Source of the DNA: Agathobaculum sp.
Lineage (GTDB): Bacteria > Bacillota > Clostridia > Oscillospirales > Butyricicoccaceae
DNA: 58,259 nt
Reading direction: 5' to 3'
Assembly: GCF_022775115.1 (NCBI RefSeq)
Contig: NZ_JALFLA010000037.1
Location: 1-58,259, forward strand
Shown here: piece after piece, positions 8,057 to 15,643 of the stretch
Numbering within the stretch: the stretch's first letter is position 1
How the letters are laid out: the number at the start of each line of letters is the position of its first letter
Made by a program: the position numbers and the translations under genes
The notes under the pieces: generated by a model
What the model was told of the DNA's origin: nothing
Database searches by the model: none
The model's input: only the letters and a program-made list of their open reading frames with translations

Positions 8057-9783
8057 TCTTACAAGCGCTGACTGACTATTATCAAGCGCTGGCCGCGCAC
8101 GGTGAGATCGCGCCCTACGGTTGGGGACAGGTCGGCGTCTCCTTCGCGCTGTGTATTGACGAGAGCGGCGCGCTGGAGCAAGTGCTTCTGGTCAAGACTG
8201 AGCAGGCAAGGGGTAAAAAGACCGTGCTGGCGCCGCAGTCCATGCTGCTGCCCGCGCCAGTCAAGAGGGCCAGCAACATAGAGGCCAACTTCCTTTGCGA
8301 TAATGCTGGGTATGTCCTTGGTATGGATAACAAGGGCAAGCCGGAGCAGACGCAGAAGCGTTTTGCCGCCTGCAAGGCGCTGCACGAAAAGCTGCTGGAC
8401 GGGGTGGATGCGCCGGCAGCCCGCGCGCTGTTGGCCTTTTTCCGCACATGGCAGCCCGCGCAGGCGCGGGAACATCCGGCGCTGCAGGAGCATCTGGAAG
8501 AGATATTGTCGGGTGCAAATCTGGTATTTCGCTGTCAGGGCACGTTTGTCCACCGCGACGCGGCGGTACGGCAGGCGTGGGATGCGTATTATCAGGCAGC
8601 GGGCGAGGGGCCGGAGATGGTCTGTTTGGTCACCGGAGAAACCTGCCCGGCGGAGAGCGTGCATCCCTCCATCAAAAATGTTGCGGGCGCACAGCCGAGC
8701 GGCGCCGCGCTGGTGTCCTTCAACGGGACAGCATTTTGCTCCTACGGAAAGGAACAGAGCCTGAACGCCCCCACCGGTAAATTTGCCGCCTTTGCCTATA
8801 CCACCGCGCTCAACCATCTGCTGGCCGACCGCGACCGCGTCTATCGGGTGGGCGACGCTACCGTGGTCTGCTGGGCGCAGAGCGGCGAGACGGCGTACCA
8901 ATCTCTTCTGGTCGCGTTCGCGGCTTCGTACAGCGAAAACGATCTGCGGGGCATGGTAGAAAAGCTGTGCGCGGGTCAAGCGGTCTGCTATGAGGACGAA
9001 AGGCTCGACCCCAATATGGACTTTTACATTCTCGGCCTGTCGCCCAACGCGGCACGGCTGTCGGTACGGTTTTTCCTGCGCAATACGTTTGGCGGCTTTT
9101 TAAAAAACGTGCAGGCGCATTACGCGCGGTTGGAAATCGTGCGCCCCGCATTTGACAAGGCCGAAACACTGTCGATCAACAGCTTGCTCGCCGAGACGGT
9201 CAACCAACATGCGCAGGACAAAAAGCCTGCGCCCAATATGGCCGGCGAGGTGCTGCGCGCAGTGCTGACCGATACCCCTTATCCTGCTACGCTGCGGGTG
9301 GGCGTCGCCCTGCGCATCCGCGCAGAGCAAAAAGTCACCCGCGGGCGCGCGGCCATTTTGAAGGCGTATTATCTGAAACACCCCAATGCTGATGTACCAA
9401 AGGAGGTTTTAACCGTGTCTCTCAACCCTGAAAGCACCAATATCCCTTACAATCTCGGGCGGCTGTTCTCCATGCTGGAGGCCATCCAATCGGCTGCGAA
9501 CCCCGGCATAAACACGACCATTACGGACAAGTATTTCAGTTCTGCCTGCGCTACCCCGTCCTACACATTTCCAACGCTCATTAAGCTGGCGCAGGCGCAT
9601 CTGAAAAAAATGGACAACGGTCTGCGTGTCTACTATGCCAAGCAGCTGACCGCGTTGATGGACAGGCTGGACGAGGATTTTCCCGACTGCCTGAACCTGA
9701 AGCAGCAGGGCGCGTTCCAGATCGGTTATTACCAGCAGACACAGGCTCGTTATGAGAAAAAGGAGGAGAAATCATATGTCTGA
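8053..9783 (+). CDS. cas8c: Type I-C Cascade large subunit Cas8c (Csd1)
   Basis: This 576-residue protein is the large subunit of type I-C Cascade, which recognises the PAM and helps recruit Cas3. The N-terminus LQALTDYYQALAAHGEIAPYGW is typical of Csd1. A central GETCPAESVHPSIKNVAGAQPSGAALVSFN block with nearby FCSYGKEQSLNAP is the family hallmark. Length matches the family (about 550-620). It overlaps cas5c by 4 bases and cas7c by 8. The last 122 codons are preceded by a strong internal ribosome site and GTG, predicting a separate small subunit (see the Cas11c entry). Confidence 0.94.
   Translation: MILQALTDYYQALAAHGEIAPYGWGQVGVSFALCIDESGALEQVLLVKTEQARGKKTVLAPQSMLLPAPVKRASNIEANFLCDNAGYVLGMDNKGKPEQTQKRFAACKALHEKLLDGVDAPAARALLAFFRTWQPAQAREHPALQEHLEEILSGANLVFRCQGTFVHRDAAVRQAWDAYYQAAGEGPEMVCLVTGETCPAESVHPSIKNVAGAQPSGAALVSFNGTAFCSYGKEQSLNAPTGKFAAFAYTTALNHLLADRDRVYRVGDATVVCWAQSGETAYQSLLVAFAASYSENDLRGMVEKLCAGQAVCYEDERLDPNMDFYILGLSPNAARLSVRFFLRNTFGGFLKNVQAHYARLEIVRPAFDKAETLSINSLLAETVNQHAQDKKPAPNMAGEVLRAVLTDTPYPATLRVGVALRIRAEQKVTRGRAAILKAYYLKHPNADVPKEVLTVSLNPESTNIPYNLGRLFSMLEAIQSAANPGINTTITDKYFSSACATPSYTFPTLIKLAQAHLKKMDNGLRVYYAKQLTALMDRLDEDFPDCLNLKQQGAFQIGYYQQTQARYEKKEEKSYV
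9415..9783 (+). CDS. cas11c: Cas11c small subunit from an internal start within cas8c
   Basis: Inside cas8c, AAAGGAGG (9399-9406) stands 8 bases before an in-frame GTG at 9415, the best Shine-Dalgarno in the gene. Translation from it gives a 122-residue protein beginning (M)SLNPESTNIPYNLGRLFSML and identical to the Cas8c C-terminal domain. Type I-C systems are known to make their Cas11 small subunit this way; two copies or more line the Cascade belly and stabilise the R-loop. The helical composition and size fit Cas11. That the site is used here is inference from the ribosome-site strength and position. Confidence 0.72.
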   Translation: MSLNPESTNIPYNLGRLFSMLEAIQSAANPGINTTITDKYFSSACATPSYTFPTLIKLAQAHLKKMDNGLRVYYAKQLTALMDRLDEDFPDCLNLKQQGAFQIGYYQQTQARYEKKEEKSYV

Positions 9784-10672
9784 ACCCATCAAAAACCGCT
9801 ATGAATTCGTTATTCTGTTTGATGTGGAAAACGGCAATCCAAACGGCGACCCAGACGCGGGCAATATGCCCCGTGTCGACGCGGAGACCGGCCTTGGCCT
9901 TGTCACCGACGTGTGCCTGAAGCGCAAGATCCGCAACTATGTTGAAATGGTCAAGGAGGATGCCGCAGGCTATCGCATCTACATTAAGGATGGCGTACCG
10001 CTCAACCGCAGCGACGCCGAAGCCTATGTCCAGCTGGATGTGAATGAAAAGACGGTAAAGGAAAAGAAAAAGAACGATCCCGAACTAGATCGCAAGATAC
10101 GCGACTGGATGTGCGCTAACTTTTATGACATCCGCACCTTTGGCGCGGTCATGACCACCTTTGTAAAGGGCGCGCTCAACTGCGGGCAGGTGCGCGGCCC
10201 GGTACAGCTGGGCTTTGCGCGCAGCATCGAGCCGGTGATGCCGCAGGAGGTCACCATCACCCGCGTGGCCATCACTACCGAGGCCGACGCAGAGAGAAAG
10301 GGCACGGAGATGGGGCGCAAGGACATCATCCCCTATGGACTGTACCGCTGTGAGGGCTATATCTCGGCGAACCTTGCTCGCAAGACCACCGGCTTTTCGG
10401 AGGATGATCTGCAGTTGCTGTGGGAGGCCATCCTCAATATGTTCGAGCACGACCGATCGGCCGCACGCGGCAAGATGGCGGTGCGCGAGCTGATTGTTTT
10501 CAAGCATGATTGCGAGCTGGGCTGCGCCCCGGCTTGGAAGCTGTTTGACACCGTGCAGATAACCAGAAGGAACGCCGCCGACCCGCTGCCTGCGCGCAGC
10601 TATCAGGACTATGTGGTCACGGTGGATGAAGCTGCCCTGCCGGCGGGCGTTACCTGCCAGCGCATGGGATGA
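9776..10672 (+). CDS. cas7c: Type I-C Cascade backbone protein Cas7c (Csd2)
   Basis: Cas7c polymerises along the crRNA spacer to form the Cascade backbone. The 298-residue product has the Csd2 opening NRYEFVILFDVENGNPNGDPDAG and NMPRVD, then LVTDVCLKRKIRNYV, both diagnostic of the family, and later FGAVMT and GQVRGPVQLGFARS. The start at 9776 has AAGGAGG 8 bases upstream; the upstream in-frame ATG at 9752 lies inside cas8c and lacks a site. It overlaps cas8c by 8 bases and its stop overlaps cas4 as ATGA. Confidence 0.95.
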   Translation: MSEPIKNRYEFVILFDVENGNPNGDPDAGNMPRVDAETGLGLVTDVCLKRKIRNYVEMVKEDAAGYRIYIKDGVPLNRSDAEAYVQLDVNEKTVKEKKKNDPELDRKIRDWMCANFYDIRTFGAVMTTFVKGALNCGQVRGPVQLGFARSIEPVMPQEVTITRVAITTEADAERKGTEMGRKDIIPYGLYRCEGYISANLARKTTGFSEDDLQLLWEAILNMFEHDRSAARGKMAVRELIVFKHDCELGCAPAWKLFDTVQITRRNAADPLPARSYQDYVVTVDEAALPAGVTCQRMG

Positions 10673-11328
10673 GCTGCCGCGAGGAGGAGTGGCTTGCGCT
10701 TTCCGGCTTGCAGCATTTCGCCTTTTGCCGCCGGCAATGGGCGCTGATTCATATTGAAAGCCAGTGGCAGGACAATCTGCGCACGGTAGAGGGTGGGCTG
10801 TTCCACGCTCGCGCGCATGACGAAAGCCAGCGCGAGCGCAGGGGGGACACACTGATCCTGCGGGGATTGCCGGTGTTTTCCGCGCGTCTGGGTGTGACGG
10901 GGAAATGCGACGTGGTGGAATGCCATGCCAGCCCACAGGGCGTGCCGCTGCACGGTGAAGGCGGACTTTGGCAGCCCTACCCTGTTGAGTATAAACGGGG
11001 CGCACCCAAGGTGCATAATGCCGACGCATTGCAGCTTTGCGCGCAGGCGATGTGCCTCGAGGAGATGCTTTGCTGCACGATACCGGAGGGAGCGCTGTTC
11101 TATGGTGAGACCCGGCGGCGCACGGTGCTTCCCTTAACCGAAGCGCTGCGCGGGCAGGTGCGCGATATGCTGGAGGAGATGCACCAGCTTTACCACCGCG
11201 GGCATACGCCTAAGGTAAGGCCGAGCAAAGCCTGTAACGCCTGCTCACTGCGGGAGCTGTGCCTATCCGTCCTGCTGCGGCGCGGGCAGGCCGGTGTATA
11301 TCTGCGGCAGGCGATGGAGGAGGCATGA
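10669..11328 (+). CDS. cas4: CRISPR adaptation exonuclease Cas4
   Basis: Cas4 trims prespacers and helps Cas1-Cas2 select those next to a PAM and insert them in the right orientation. The 219-residue protein has an N-terminal Cys in FAFCRRQWALIH, a RecB-like nuclease core with GKCDVVE and YPVEYKRG (Asp, Glu and Lys of the PD-(D/E)XK site), and a C-terminal cysteine cluster CNACSLRELC. Together these would bind a 4Fe-4S cluster. The start overlaps the cas7c stop, implying translational coupling, and the stop overlaps the cas1 start. It belongs to the adaptation half of the operon. Confidence 0.95.
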   Translation: MSCREEEWLALSGLQHFAFCRRQWALIHIESQWQDNLRTVEGGLFHARAHDESQRERRGDTLILRGLPVFSARLGVTGKCDVVECHASPQGVPLHGEGGLWQPYPVEYKRGAPKVHNADALQLCAQAMCLEEMLCCTIPEGALFYGETRRRTVLPLTEALRGQVRDMLEEMHQLYHRGHTPKVRPSKACNACSLRELCLSVLLRRGQAGVYLRQAMEEA

Positions 11329-12359
11329 TGAGACAGCTGCTCAATACCCTGTTTGTCACTTCAGAGGATGTTTATTTATCGCTGGATGGGGAGAATGTGG
11401 TCGCCAGCCGGGATAAGGCGGTTGTGGCCAGATATCCGCTGCACACACTGTCGGGTATTCTCTCCTTTGGTTACCCGGGCGCATCGCCGGCGCTGATGGG
11501 CGCTTGCGCCCGGCGGGGTATTGCGCTGGCGTTCTGTACCCCGCAGGGTAAATTTCTCGCGCGGGTGTGCGGCGAGGCGAACGGCAATGTGCTGCTCCGC
11601 CGCACGCAGTACCGCATGGCGGACGACCCAGCACAAAGCTGCCGCATTGCCCGCTCGATGGTGTTCGGCAAGATTTATAATGCCCGCCGGAGTATCGAGC
11701 GCACCCGCCGGGATCATGCGCTGCGTGTGGACGGACAGCGGCTGGCGGTGGTTTCCGATCAGCTCAAGGCGCTGCTGCCGCAGATCGCATCGGAGACCGC
11801 GCTGGACAGCTTGCGAGGTAAGGAGGGGGCGGGGGCGGCCGCATACTTTGGTGTATTGGACCAACTAATTTTGGGCGACCGGTCGGTTTTTTCATTCCAG
11901 ACCCGCAGCCGCCGTCCGCCGCTCGACCCGGTCAACGCGCTGCTCTCCTTCGCGTACAGCCTGCTGTCCCACGATTGTGCTGCGGCGCTCGAGAGCGTGG
12001 GGCTGGATAGCTATGTGGGTTTCCTGCACCGGGACCGCCCCGGCCGCAGCTCGCTTGCCTTGGATTTGATGGAAGAATTGCGCCCCTGCATCGCCGAGCG
12101 GTTTGTATTAACCACGATTAATAACCGTATATTCAAGGAAAAGGATTTTACATACCGAGAGGGCGGCGGGGTATGGTTGACCGGCGATGCCCGGCGCACC
12201 TTCCTACAGCGCTGGCAGGAGCGCAAGCGAGAGACTTTGACGCATCCGTTTGTGGGCGAAAAGCTCCCTTGGGGACTGGTTCCGTATTTGCAAGCGTTGC
12301 TTTTGGCGCGTTGCCTCCGCGGCGATCTGGATGAATATCCGCCCTTTTTGTGGAAGTGA
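11325..12359 (+). CDS. cas1: CRISPR integrase Cas1
   Basis: Cas1 is the metal-dependent integrase that joins new spacers to the leader end of the array. The 344-residue protein starts MMRQLLNTLFVTSEDVYLS, has the beta-rich N-terminal domain, and in the helical domain carries RGKEGAGAAAYF (catalytic Glu), then GFLHRDRPGRSSLALDLMEE with the His and acidic residues of the active site. The size fits subtype I-C Cas1. GGAGG lies 4 bases before the ATG at 11325, which overlaps the cas4 stop. Cas2 follows after 7 bases. Confidence 0.95.
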   Translation: MMRQLLNTLFVTSEDVYLSLDGENVVASRDKAVVARYPLHTLSGILSFGYPGASPALMGACARRGIALAFCTPQGKFLARVCGEANGNVLLRRTQYRMADDPAQSCRIARSMVFGKIYNARRSIERTRRDHALRVDGQRLAVVSDQLKALLPQIASETALDSLRGKEGAGAAAYFGVLDQLILGDRSVFSFQTRSRRPPLDPVNALLSFAYSLLSHDCAAALESVGLDSYVGFLHRDRPGRSSLALDLMEELRPCIAERFVLTTINNRIFKEKDFTYREGGGVWLTGDARRTFLQRWQERKRETLTHPFVGEKLPWGLVPYLQALLLARCLRGDLDEYPPFLWK

Positions 12360-12366
12360 GGAGACG

Positions 12367-12657
12367 ATGCTGGTATTGATCACCTATGATGTGAATACGG
12401 AGGATGCGGCCGGCAGAAAACGCTTGCGGCAGATCGCAAAGCAGTGCGTCAACTATGGTCAACGGGTGCAGTGCTCGGTGTTTGAATGTCTGCTCGAGCC
12501 GGCACAGTGCAAGCTGCTGCAAGCAAAACTGCTGTCTATCATGGATGCCGAAAAGGACAGTCTGCGGTTTTATTATTTGGGTAAACGGTACGAAAGCAAG
12601 ATCGAGCATTTCGGCTGCAAGGTATCCTATCTCCCGGAAGGGACACTGCTGATTTGA
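12367..12657 (+). CDS. cas2: CRISPR adaptation protein Cas2
   Basis: Cas2 is the small ferredoxin-fold dimer that bridges two Cas1 dimers in the spacer-integration complex. The 96-residue product begins MLVLITYDVNTEDAAGRKRL, with the conserved Asp after the first strand, followed by RQIAKQCVNYGQRVQCSVFEC and ending in a short strand pair. The ATG at 12367 has GTGAGGAG just upstream. It is the last gene of the cas operon; the CRISPR leader follows directly. Confidence 0.95.
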   Translation: MLVLITYDVNTEDAAGRKRLRQIAKQCVNYGQRVQCSVFECLLEPAQCKLLQAKLLSIMDAEKDSLRFYYLGKRYESKIEHFGCKVSYLPEGTLLI

Positions 12658-12831
12658 GCGCGCGAAGGGTAAGCATGCGCGGTTTTCCTGGCAGGTTCGC
12701 ACCGGGGATTCTGCACTTTTCCTGCCTTTGGAGGGTAGTGCGCGCAATGCGTGGGCGGTTTGCCGGTAAATTAGAGGCGCAAGTGGTGCAGTATCAATAA
12801 ATCTGAGGATATAAGTTTGTGTATATTTGCT
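12658..12831 (+). promoter_or_regulatory. CRISPR leader
   Basis: This 174-base stretch lies between cas2 and the first repeat. The last 60 bases or so (from about 12770) are notably AT-rich, as CRISPR leaders usually are, and end in TATATTTGCT just before repeat 1. Array orientation (repeats ending GAAAT, the I-C 5'-handle side, reading plus strand) places the leader here. I cannot assign one clear promoter. Confidence 0.65.
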
Positions 12832-13526
12832 GTCGCTCCCCGCACGGGGAGCGTGGATTGAAATCGGTTGCACGTCGTGCTCCGCGTAGCTGCCATGCGT
12901 CGCTCCCCGCACGGGGAGCGTGGATTGAAATCTGTGAGGTAGTGGATGAGGTAGGCCGATAAGGGCAGTCGCTCCCCGCACGGGGAGCGTGGATTGAAAT
13001 TGCAGTACTGTCTGGCGTAATACTTACGGACGCGTCGCTCCCCGCACGGGGAGCGTGGATTGAAATTCCGTAGTGGGACTGAGCACATCGGTCTCGGTGT
13101 GTCGCTCCCCGCACGGGGAGCGTGGATTGAAATAAAATGACAACAGGAGGAAAACCAATATGAGCAACGTCGCTCCCCGCACGGGGAGCGTGGATTGAAA
13201 TGTCGAGGCGCAGCCGCTCTAGCTCCGCTGCATCCAGTCGCTCCCCGCACGGGGAGCGTGGATTGAAATCTTTTTAAGCTCAAAGAGTCGCTGAACATCT
13301 TTTGTCGCTCCCCGCACGGGGAGCGTGGATTGAAATACACAGGAGCAGGCCGAATACGGCGCGAGCAAAGGTCGCTCCCCGCACGGGGAGCGTGGATTGA
13401 AATCGTTATGGGTTCGCTGATTGCCGCCGCGTCAAAATGTCGCTCCCCGCACGGGGAGCGTGGATTGAAATCTACTTCCAGCAGCAGGGACTCAGCGAGG
13501 AGCAGTCGCTCCCCGCACGGGGAGCG
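12832..13526 (+). CRISPR. Type I-C CRISPR array, 10 full repeats plus 1 truncated, 10 spacers
   Basis: The 33-base repeat starts GTCGCTCCCC, holds the palindrome CTCCCCGCACGGGGAG, and ends GCGTGGATTGAAAT, a standard I-C repeat. Repeats start at 12832, 12899, 12968, 13034, 13101, 13169, 13237, 13304, 13371 and 13439, and all ten are identical. The eleventh (13505-13526) keeps only the first 22 bases and loses TGGATTGAAAT. Spacers are 33-36 bases: 34, 36, 33, 34, 35, 35, 34, 34, 35, 33. No spacer matches another part of the window by eye. Most spacers read as an open frame on one strand, consistent with phage or plasmid coding DNA. Confidence 0.98.
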
Positions 13527-13536
13527 ACGCATATCT

Positions 13537-14466
13537 TCATAGCCGGTGAAAAACAACGCACGCTAGCAGCTGCTCGACCGCATCGTGCGTCGCGGGCTGT
13601 GAGCCGCTGCACATCACATTGGCCGCGCTCGCGGCGACGGCCAAGCGGATGGTATCGGTTTCGTCCATGCCCTGCTCGGCCGCGTAAGCCAGCGCGGCAA
13701 CCATGCTGTCGCCCGCACCGACCGTGCTGCCGACCGGTACGCGCAGTCCCTCGGCGCGGTAAGCGCCTGCCCGGCTGACGAACAGCGCGCCCGCCTCGCC
13801 CATCGAGACGACCACGCGCTCCACACCGTCCGAAATGAGGCTGCGCGCGGCGGTAAGCAGATCGTCGGCTGTGGTCAGTGCGCGGCCGGTCAGCCGGGAC
13901 AGCTCGTGCTCGTTCGGCTTGACCAGATACGGCATGGCCTTTAGACCATGCGCTAGGGGCGCGCCGTCTGCGTCCAGAAAGACATGCGCGCCGCGCGCGC
14001 GGCACACCGTGCCCCACCGGCTATAGGTGTCCGGCGGTGCGCCCGGCGGCAGGCTGCCGGACAGCACGATGATATCGCCGGGGCGCAGGCTTTCGGCCAG
14101 CGAGGCCAGCATGTCATCCAGCACCGCGGGGCGGACGGTCAAACCCGGCTCGTTCAGCTCGGTATTCGTATGCTTTACAGGGTCGACCACCTTGAGATTT
14201 GTGCGGGTCTCTCCCTCGATAAAGGTGAACCGGCAAAGCACGCCGGGTATATGCATCGCGTCTGCGATGCAGCGGCCGGTCGCGCCGCCCAGCAGGCCGA
14301 TGGCGGTGCTCGTGCCGCCTAGTGCGGCAACGACCTTGGAGACATTCAGCCCCTTGCCGCCAGGGTCGGTGCGCATGGCCGTGACACGGTTGACCGTGCC
14401 CGGTGAAAACCCCGGTATCCGGGCGGTTTTATCCAGTGCGGGATTGAGCGTTACGGTGTGGATCAT
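13537..14466 (-). CDS. PfkB-family sugar-phosphate kinase (1-phosphofructokinase / tagatose-6-phosphate kinase type)
   Basis: The 309-residue ribokinase-fold enzyme phosphorylates a sugar phosphate with ATP. The N-terminus MIHTVTLNPALDKTARIPGF and the first PfkB signature GGKGLNVSK (from residue 36) are those of the FruK/LacC branch; the second signature VGAGDSMVAALAYA near residue 248 contains the catalytic Asp. No fructose PTS or tagatose gene is adjacent, so the substrate is unresolved. GGAGG sits 7 bases before the ATG at 14466. The gene converges on the CRISPR array: its stop codon lies 11 bases from the truncated last repeat, with no terminator between, and the extreme C-terminus may have been altered by that junction. 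Confidence 0.85.
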   Translation of the reverse strand: MIHTVTLNPALDKTARIPGFSPGTVNRVTAMRTDPGGKGLNVSKVVAALGGTSTAIGLLGGATGRCIADAMHIPGVLCRFTFIEGETRTNLKVVDPVKHTNTELNEPGLTVRPAVLDDMLASLAESLRPGDIIVLSGSLPPGAPPDTYSRWGTVCRARGAHVFLDADGAPLAHGLKAMPYLVKPNEHELSRLTGRALTTADDLLTAARSLISDGVERVVVSMGEAGALFVSRAGAYRAEGLRVPVGSTVGAGDSMVAALAYAAEQGMDETDTIRLAVAASAANVMCSGSQPATHDAVEQLLACVVFHRL

Positions 14467-14586
14467 TGCACTACCTCCTGCCGGGGCGGCGCGCACCGCC
14501 CGGATGTAAAACGGGTATCCTATCCTTATATTAACAACAACAGTGCACGATTGCAAGGCGCGGATATGAGTCCTGCGTGCGCGGCC

Positions 14587-14616
14587 TTGGATGAAACGGA
14601 GAGAAAAGCATACAAT
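14587..14616 (+). promoter_or_regulatory. Promoter of the YitT-family gene
   Basis: TTGGAT (14587-14592), an 18-base spacer and TACAAT (14611-14616) form a plausible sigma-A promoter about 40 bases before the ATG. Confidence 0.5.
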
Positions 14617-14657
14617 AAAAGCGTTCCCGCGCGCGTTATGATGCATGGAGGAGGGGG

Positions 14658-15569
14658 ATGGGCTTGAAGGCAGCAACCGCCAAAGAGCTGGCGCTTGATT
14701 TGGCTTATGACATCATCGGTTCGATTTTTTATGCAATGGGTGTGTATACCTTTGCCAAAATGGGCAATTTTGCGCCGGGCGGACTGACCGGCCTTGCCCT
14801 TATCGCCAATCATCTGTGGGCGCTGCCCATTGGCCTGACCACGCTGCTGCTCAATATACCGCTGATGCTATTGAGCTTTCGGATACTGGGCAGACGCTTT
14901 GAGCTGAAAAGCATCAAGACCATGTGCGTGTGCACCGTGTTTCTGGATATCGTTTTTCCGCGTTTGCCGGCCTACACCGGCGTGCAGTTCATGGCGGCGC
15001 TCTACTCCGGCATTTTTCTGGGCATCGGCTCGGCGCTTTTTTATATGCGCGGCTCGTCCTCGGGCGGGGCGGATTTTCTGACCATGTCGGTCAAAGCGCT
15101 GCGCCCGCATCTGTCCATCGGCATGGTGACAATGGCCATTGATCTGGTGGTCATCCTGCTGGGCTGGCCGGTGTTCGGCAACGCGGATGCCGTGCTCTAC
15201 GGCTTGACCGCCATGCTGCTGACCTCGGTCGTGATTGATAAGATCATGTACGGCATCGGTGCGGGCGCGCTGCTCATCATCATCACCGGCCGGGGAGAGG
15301 AGATCGCGCGGCATATCAATGAGCTGATCGGCCGGGGCGCGACCGAGCTACGGGCGCGGGGCAGCTACACGGGGGAAACGCGGGACGTTTTGCTCTGCGC
15401 CTGCTCTAAATCGCAGGCTTATCTGGTGCGCCGTGCGGCGCAGGAACTGGACGAGGCCGCGTTTGTCATGGTGACCGAGACGAGCGAGGTGTTCGGAGAG
15501 GGCTTTTCCGAGCGGCCGCCCGCGCAGCCCGTCAAACCGGCGCGCGTGGACAAAGAAGCGCGCCGGTGA
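14658..15569 (+). CDS. YitT-family membrane protein with C-terminal DUF2179 domain
   Basis: This 303-residue protein has five or six hydrophobic segments in its first 215 residues, including IIGSIFYAMGVYTFAKMG, GGLTGLALIANHL and the GSSSGGADFL motif typical of YitT proteins. A soluble domain of DUF2179 type follows, with ETRDVLLCACSKSQ and AFVMVTETSEVFGEGF near the end. YitT proteins are common in Firmicutes, often in several copies; a transport role is suspected but the substrate is unknown. GGAGGAGGGG lies before the ATG at 14658. It stands alone between the convergent-side kinase promoter region and a bidirectional terminator. Confidence 0.88.
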   Translation: MGLKAATAKELALDLAYDIIGSIFYAMGVYTFAKMGNFAPGGLTGLALIANHLWALPIGLTTLLLNIPLMLLSFRILGRRFELKSIKTMCVCTVFLDIVFPRLPAYTGVQFMAALYSGIFLGIGSALFYMRGSSSGGADFLTMSVKALRPHLSIGMVTMAIDLVVILLGWPVFGNADAVLYGLTAMLLTSVVIDKIMYGIGAGALLIIITGRGEEIARHINELIGRGATELRARGSYTGETRDVLLCACSKSQAYLVRRAAQELDEAAFVMVTETSEVFGEGFSERPPAQPVKPARVDKEARR

Positions 15570-15597
15570 TAGGCCGCCGCCTTTCTTGGCAGACAGC

Positions 15598-15638
15598 AAA
15601 AGGCGCGGCGCGGAAGTCTTTTCCGTGCCGCGCTTTGC
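15598..15638. terminator. Bidirectional terminator between YitT gene and the ABC ATPase
   Basis: GCGCGGCGCGGAA (15603-15615) pairs with TTCCGTGCCGCGC (15621-15633) with one wobble. A short T-run follows on the plus strand and CTTTT on the minus strand, so it can end transcription from both convergent genes. Confidence 0.75.
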
Positions 15639-15643
15639 TATGC

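Noticed and set aside
12771-13556. Open frames across the CRISPR array with repeated NPRSPCGER
   Set aside because: They are translations of the 33-base repeats, whose length and spacers happen to avoid stops; this is a well-known annotation artefact.
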